In this document: piece after piece, positions 5,808 to 9,473 of the stretch
How the letters are laid out: each line of letters opens with the position of its first letter
Numbering within the stretch: the stretch's first letter is position 1
Assembly: GCA_017457585.1 (NCBI GenBank)
Contig: JAFTHD010000145.1
Coordinates: 1 to 9,473, forward strand
Reading direction: 5' to 3'
DNA: 9,473 bases
Source: Bacillota bacterium
GTDB taxonomy: Bacteria > Bacillota_A > Clostridia > Peptostreptococcales > Anaerovoracaceae
Translations under genes and position numbers: made by a program
Notes under the pieces: generated by a model
The model's database searches: none
The model's input: the letters and a program-made list of their open reading frames with translations, nothing else
Told to the model about the DNA's origin: nothing

Positions 5808-7850
5808 TTACTTTTTCCCGCCTTTGGAAAGGTTCATGCCGGATGTGATTTTGAGAAGACCGGGGAGTGCAAAGAGCACGACAAGAATGGCAGTGAGGGT
5901 TCCTCGGGCGAGGAGAGTCCCCAGCTGCGCCATAAGCTGGTCGGAACAGATGATTCCCAGGAGCACGCCGGCCGTAATGAGAATCAGACCTGATGTGAGA
6001 ACTGACACGGCGGAGTGGGCAATGCTCTCCCGTATTGCACTGTCAGTTTCCATCCTCTCCTTGAATTCAAGGAATCTGTTGGTCACAAGTATGGCGTAGT
6101 CCACCGTAGCACCCAGGAGAATGGAGCTTACGATAAGGTATCCTATGTAGAAGAGCCAGTCCCCCTTAACGGTGGAGACTGCGAAGCTTATCCATATTGC
6201 ACCCTCTATGCAAAGGGTCAGAAGGACAGGCAGCTTAAAGGAGCGCATGGACAGTATGAGAACCATGAGTATGGCAAATACGGCTATCATGTTTACCTTT
6301 CGGCTGTCCTTGGAAATGACACGTTTAAGGTCGGCAGTCGAAGCGCTTCCGCCGACGAGATGAACCTTCTCATCGTAGTGGCTCTGTGCCAGCCCTTTGA
6401 TTTCTTCAAGCAGGGCGAAAGTTTCCTCGCTTTCGTCGTCTGCATCGAGAACGAGTACCATCCTGCTGTAGTCACGGGATATGAGCTGCGAAGAGAATTC
6501 TTCAGGGAGGACCTGAGACGGAATGTTGAGCCCAAAGGTTCCGGTGTACGATGTGACGCTGATCATTTCAGGTATCTGCTCAAGTTCCGCCGCCAGCTGG
6601 GATTCGCTGGAGGTGTTACCCTTTGGAACGAGCAGAACGAGGGTGTTTTTCTGACCGAAGACCGAATCGATCTCAGCCTTTTCCTGCATAACGGGATGAT
6701 CGTCACTGTAAAAGTGAGACGACCCGTAATAGTAGTTGTTCTGCGATTGGAGCATGAGCACCGGTATGATAAGTGCCAGGAAAAGAATCATAACGGGATA
6801 TCTGAGGCGCATGCTCACCTTCGAGAGGGTATAGGCGGTGCTGATTAAAGGTTTATGCTGCGTCTTTGTCATGATGCCCTCAAGTGACAGGATGAGACAA
6901 GGCAGCATGGTGAAGGCGCATATGAGGCTGATGATGACGCCCTTTGAAAGGACGATACCCATGTCCATGCCTATGCGATACCTCATGAATACCAGTGCCG
7001 CGAAACCGATTATCGTCGTCAGCGAGCTTGAAAGGACGGAAAGCCCGGATTTGCTGAGGGCCTGCACCATCGATTCCTCGCTGGTTTCACCTCTGTCCCT
7101 GTATTCTCTGTACCGGTGCAGGATGATGATAAAGTAGTCGACGGACACGCCCATCTGCAGAACGCTCGCTGCGGTGTTTGTGACCGAGGAAATGGTTCCG
7201 AAAATGATGTTGGAGCCTGCGTTTAGCACAACGGCAGTGAGGAGCGTGCCGATGAGCACAAAAGGTGTTACCCATGAATCCATCGTGAGCATGAAGAGCA
7301 CGATGGCGAAGAGTATTACGATGCCCACGGTCTTAAATATTTCGGGACCGCTGGTCTTCTGGGAGGTCTTGCCGGTCACAAATGATCCGGAGAAGTTGAC
7401 TTCTTTGTCCGTAAGGGAACTGAGATCGTCAAGCAAATCCAGCCGCTTCTCGGTATCAAGAGCCAGGGTGTAGAGTGCGTGACCGTCCCTGTAGCAATCC
7501 TCTACGGCGGATTCTCCGATGAAGGCATAGGAGAGACCTAACAGGTTCTTGTCAGCGATACCCGAGACTGACAGCACGCCATCGACGTTTTTGATATCCC
7601 CCTGGAGCCTTGCAGCCTCCTCCATGGTTATGCCGGATACCATCATCCTCGCATTTGGGATGTTTTCCGTAAACTGAGACTCCATTTCTGCAAGAGCGAT
7701 GGTAGAGTCGGAATCCTGAGGGAGGTAGTCCGTCAGATCTGAGTTGATCTCAACTTTCGTAGAAAGAAATGCGCACGCAAAGACAAGCACCAGGTAGATA
7801 CCCAGTACCAGTTTTCTGTGTCGTATCAGTTTTCTGAAAAGACTCTGCAA
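5808..7850 (-). CDS. MMPL/RND-superfamily membrane transporter
   Basis: This 680-residue membrane protein has the duplicated layout of the MMPL family. TM1 (about 13-30) is followed by a large extracytoplasmic domain (31-170) and TM2-6 (172-325). The second half repeats this with TM7 (352-367), a second large domain (368-518) and TM8-12 (520-666). Each half carries the conserved GxxxDY motif in the helix thought to relay protons: GVSVDY (D238-Y239) and GATVDY (D584-Y585). Such proteins use the proton gradient to export lipids or other hydrophobic molecules; the substrate here is not evident. The predicted start is TTG (7848-7850), chosen because AGAGG lies seven bases upstream and the N-terminus QSLFRKLIRHRK-TM1 is typical. 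No TetR regulator or adaptor lies beside it in the window. The gene converges on the flavodiiron gene with a 116-base gap. Confidence 0.93.
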   Translation of the reverse strand: MQSLFRKLIRHRKLVLGIYLVLVFACAFLSTKVEINSDLTDYLPQDSDSTIALAEMESQFTENIPNARMMVSGITMEEAARLQGDIKNVDGVLSVSGIADKNLLGLSYAFIGESAVEDCYRDGHALYTLALDTEKRLDLLDDLSSLTDKEVNFSGSFVTGKTSQKTSGPEIFKTVGIVILFAIVLFMLTMDSWVTPFVLIGTLLTAVVLNAGSNIIFGTISSVTNTAASVLQMGVSVDYFIIILHRYREYRDRGETSEESMVQALSKSGLSVLSSSLTTIIGFAALVFMRYRIGMDMGIVLSKGVIISLICAFTMLPCLILSLEGIMTKTQHKPLISTAYTLSKVSMRLRYPVMILFLALIIPVLMLQSQNNYYYGSSHFYSDDHPVMQEKAEIDSVFGQKNTLVLLVPKGNTSSESQLAAELEQIPEMISVTSYTGTFGLNIPSQVLPEEFSSQLISRDYSRMVLVLDADDESEETFALLEEIKGLAQSHYDEKVHLVGGSASTADLKRVISKDSRKVNMIAVFAILMVLILSMRSFKLPVLLTLCIEGAIWISFAVSTVKGDWLFYIGYLIVSSILLGATVDYAILVTNRFLEFKERMETDSAIRESIAHSAVSVLTSGLILITAGVLLGIICSDQLMAQLGTLLARGTLTAILVVLFALPGLLKITSGMNLSKGGKK

Positions 7851-7857
7851 GCCGGCA

Positions 7858-7862
7858 CCTCT
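7858..7862 (-). promoter_or_regulatory. Ribosome binding site supporting the TTG start of the MMPL gene
   Basis: On the minus strand AGAGG is separated by seven bases from the TTG at 7848-7850. No ATG or GTG with comparable support is visible near the expected N-terminus. Confidence 0.65.
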
Positions 7863-7898
7863 TTTCTTATGAATACCTTCACATTTGAGTACGTCAAC

Positions 7899-7927
7899 AT
7901 TATTACAGAAGGAGTTCTGAAAAGCAA
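7899..7927 (-). promoter_or_regulatory. Possible promoter of the MMPL gene
   Basis: Minus-strand TTGCTT (7922-7927) and AATAAT (7899-7904, five of six to TATAAT, preceded by TGT) are 17 bases apart. Transcription would begin near 7892, giving a leader of about 40 bases. The -35 overlaps the foot of the hairpin at 7925-7964, so termination of the esterase transcript and initiation here would be adjacent. A TTGACG further downstream has no good -10. Confidence 0.35.
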
Positions 7928-7964
7928 ATACGCCTCTGGCAGCGAACTGTCGGAAGCGTATTTG
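7920..7964 (-). terminator. Long hairpin, probable terminator of the esterase transcript
   Basis: Arms 7925-7942 and 7947-7964 can pair over 18 positions around a CGAA loop, with a perfect nine-pair foot (CAAATACGC/GCGTATTTG), two G-U type pairs and one mismatch. Read on the minus strand, it begins 32 bases after the esterase stop and is followed by C then TTTT (7923-7920). This fits an intrinsic terminator, though the stem is unusually long and the T-run short. Confidence 0.6.
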
Positions 7965-7996
7965 GAAGGGGATTGAGACAACTTATGAGTAATTAT

Positions 7997-9463
7997 CTAA
8001 AGTCGTAATGTCTGCGTCGATATATTCGGATCCGTGTGCTCGATTTCACCTGTGTGACTCTCTATATCTATGAACATTGCCTGGCGCGAATCCTTTTCAT
8101 ATCTCGGCCATTCAGGCAGCTCAGGTACATTCGGGTTCTGATTCTTTATGAAGGAATTCCACATGGCCGATGTCTGCCTGTATACTTCATCGTATCCGGG
8201 ATACGTAGGAATTTGAGGATCCACAACCACTGAACCCGTTGCAACGCCCGAGCAAAGGGTGTGGCCTGCACCTCTCCCGCCGCAGTCCCAGTCGAAACGG
8301 TACAAGTACATATCGTTGCCCTTATCGGCCTCTGCGAAAGCGTCGAACATATCGATGCATGGAAATCCGTAGAAGTACCTGGAAATGATAGCGATAAGCC
8401 TATCCATATCGCCCTGGATATGATATCTCTCGAGAACGCTCATGATGTAAGGCGTGTTCCTGCCGAAGAATCCGACCAGGTCTTCAATGGACTTAACAGG
8501 GTAGTAGGCCATCAGGCTGGAGTACTCATCTCTGTTGTAACCACCGAGAATCGTAACGTAGTTTGCCTTGCCCGATCGGATGATTTCGAGAGCATCCGTA
8601 CCATCGAAGTTTATGCCGTCAAATACAGGACCCAGATTTTGAAGTGATGGCCCTGCAAAGAGCGTGCCCTGACATGTCATAAGCTCATCCCACGGAGCTT
8701 CGAGAAGCTTCTCCCTCGCATTTTCCTTTGTCAGGTCGTATGCAATTGCGTATTTTTCAGCGATTTCCTGTGCTGTGTGAAGATCCCTTATTGCACTGGG
8801 AGCACCGCTGTCGAGCATGACGGCACTGAACAGGCCCTTCGCCTTATGGGAGCAGAGAAGGGAACTTGCCATTTTAGCACCGGCAGACTGCCCGGCAACG
8901 ATGATTTTGTCAGGGTCGCCGCCGAAACCCTCTATATTTTCATGAACCCATTCGATCGCCTTGATGATGTCCAGCATACCGGAGTTGCCTGACTGGATGT
9001 ATTCCTCTCCCAGATACCTGTCAAGCTGAAGGAATCCCAGTACGCCCAGCCTGTAACTGGCCGTAACGAGTATGCAGTCCATTTTCGTCGTGCCGACAGG
9101 ATCGGAGTTGAGCGAGTGATCCCCCGTCTGAAAAGAACCGCCGTGTATGTTGAATAGCACGGGGCGCTTTTTGCCGTCGGGAGCAGGGGTATACACGTTG
9201 AGATAAAGGCAGTCCTCTGAACATACGTTGTCTGAGTTTCCGCCGACAACGCCGCCGATTGCGTTTAACGGTCTCGGCTCAATCGGGCCGTACTGATCGC
9301 ACACGCGCACGCCGTCCCAGCCGTCAGGGTCTACAGGCGGCTTGAAGCGAAGCGAGCCTGTAGGCGGTTTTGCAAAGGGGATCCCCTTAAATGCGACGTA
9401 GCCGTTCTCGTCTACCCCGGACACTTTGCCGTATGCAGTAGTTACGATGTAGTTTTCGTTCAT
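7997..9463 (-). CDS. Type-B carboxylesterase (alpha/beta hydrolase)
   Basis: This 488-residue serine hydrolase of the carboxylesterase type-B family (PnbA-like) has the usual bacterial length. Family landmarks in order are FKGIPFAKPPTGSLRF (25-40), EDCLYLNVYTP (83-93), the oxyanion-hole HGG (107-109), NSGMLDI...FGGDPDKI (160-187), the nucleophile elbow GQSAG with Ser193, the acid Glu313 in NRDEYSS, and His401 in GAGHTLCSG. The triad Ser193-Glu313-His401 is complete. The elbow reads GQSAGA where GESAGG is usual, and the His motif is atypical, so substrate range may differ from para-nitrobenzyl esterases. There is no signal peptide or membrane segment, so it is predicted to be cytosolic. The ATG at 9461-9463 is at the expected N-terminus, but only ten bases lie beyond it, without a visible ribosome binding site, so the promoter is outside the window. 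Substrate and pathway are unknown. Confidence 0.94.
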   Translation of the reverse strand: MNENYIVTTAYGKVSGVDENGYVAFKGIPFAKPPTGSLRFKPPVDPDGWDGVRVCDQYGPIEPRPLNAIGGVVGGNSDNVCSEDCLYLNVYTPAPDGKKRPVLFNIHGGSFQTGDHSLNSDPVGTTKMDCILVTASYRLGVLGFLQLDRYLGEEYIQSGNSGMLDIIKAIEWVHENIEGFGGDPDKIIVAGQSAGAKMASSLLCSHKAKGLFSAVMLDSGAPSAIRDLHTAQEIAEKYAIAYDLTKENAREKLLEAPWDELMTCQGTLFAGPSLQNLGPVFDGINFDGTDALEIIRSGKANYVTILGGYNRDEYSSLMAYYPVKSIEDLVGFFGRNTPYIMSVLERYHIQGDMDRLIAIISRYFYGFPCIDMFDAFAEADKGNDMYLYRFDWDCGGRGAGHTLCSGVATGSVVVDPQIPTYPGYDEVYRQTSAMWNSFIKNQNPNVPELPEWPRYEKDSRQAMFIDIESHTGEIEHTDPNISTQTLRL

Positions 9464-9473
9464 GGTTTCAAAA

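Noticed and set aside
6015..6848. 277-codon open frame on the plus strand inside the MMPL gene.
   Set aside because: It is antisense to a clear 12-TM transporter with conserved GxxxDY motifs, lacks any recognisable domain and has a composition typical of shadow frames.
7869..7976. Plus-strand 35-codon reading frame starting with ATG and reading MNTFTFEYVNIITEG at its N-terminus.
   Set aside because: No Shine-Dalgarno sequence precedes it, its 3' half lies in the long inverted repeat (which also explains its KYASGSELSEAYL symmetry), and it overlaps the control region of the MMPL gene. It matches no family I know.

Overview
The window reads as the chromosome of an anaerobic, Gram-positive, clostridia-like bacterium (Bacillota). 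The main reasons are a flavodiiron protein with fused reductase and rubredoxin parts, strong GGAGG-type ribosome binding sites, frequent AGA/AGG arginine codons and a heterodimeric ABC exporter. The genus cannot be fixed from the sequence. All large genes resemble known families, and I see no clear multi-gene defence, mobile or biosynthetic system.

Layout. (1) Bases 2-2988, plus strand: two translationally coupled ABC exporter half-transporters. The first is cut by the left edge. Their nucleotide-binding motifs are complementary: one consensus and one degenerate ATP site, as in TM287/288 or BmrCD-type heterodimers. (2) Bases 2974-3063: a 29-base direct repeat, offset 61 bases, at a convergent gene junction with a weak terminator-like hairpin. 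(3) Bases 3046-3680, minus strand: a small GIY-YIG (YhbQ/UPF0213-like) protein and the C-terminal remnant of an AAA ATPase of the DUF4143 class. (4) Bases 3681-3888: an AT-rich, repeat-bearing regulatory region with a good extended -10 promoter and three TTAACGTT palindromes, one of them just upstream of the next ribosome binding site. (5) Bases 3889-5691, plus strand: a flavodiiron protein fused to a flavin reductase-like domain and a short-spaced rubredoxin, followed by an intrinsic terminator. (6) Bases 5808-7850, minus strand: an MMPL/RND-type 12-TM transporter with a TTG start. (7) Bases 7851-7996: an intergenic region with an 18-pair hairpin (probable terminator of the esterase transcript) and a plausible promoter for the MMPL gene. 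(8) Bases 7997-9463, minus strand: a type-B carboxylesterase with a complete catalytic triad.

How they work together. The ABC pair forms one transporter. The flavodiiron protein looks like a self-contained NAD(P)H-to-O2 or NO reductase, that is, an FprA fused to its Hrb-like electron donor, and would protect an anaerobe from oxygen or nitric oxide. The esterase and MMPL genes point the same way but are separated by a terminator-like hairpin, so a shared pathway is not shown. The most useful points for follow-up are the FprA-Hrb fusion, the TTAACGTT box set around its promoter, the repeat at the convergent junction and the long hairpin between esterase and MMPL.
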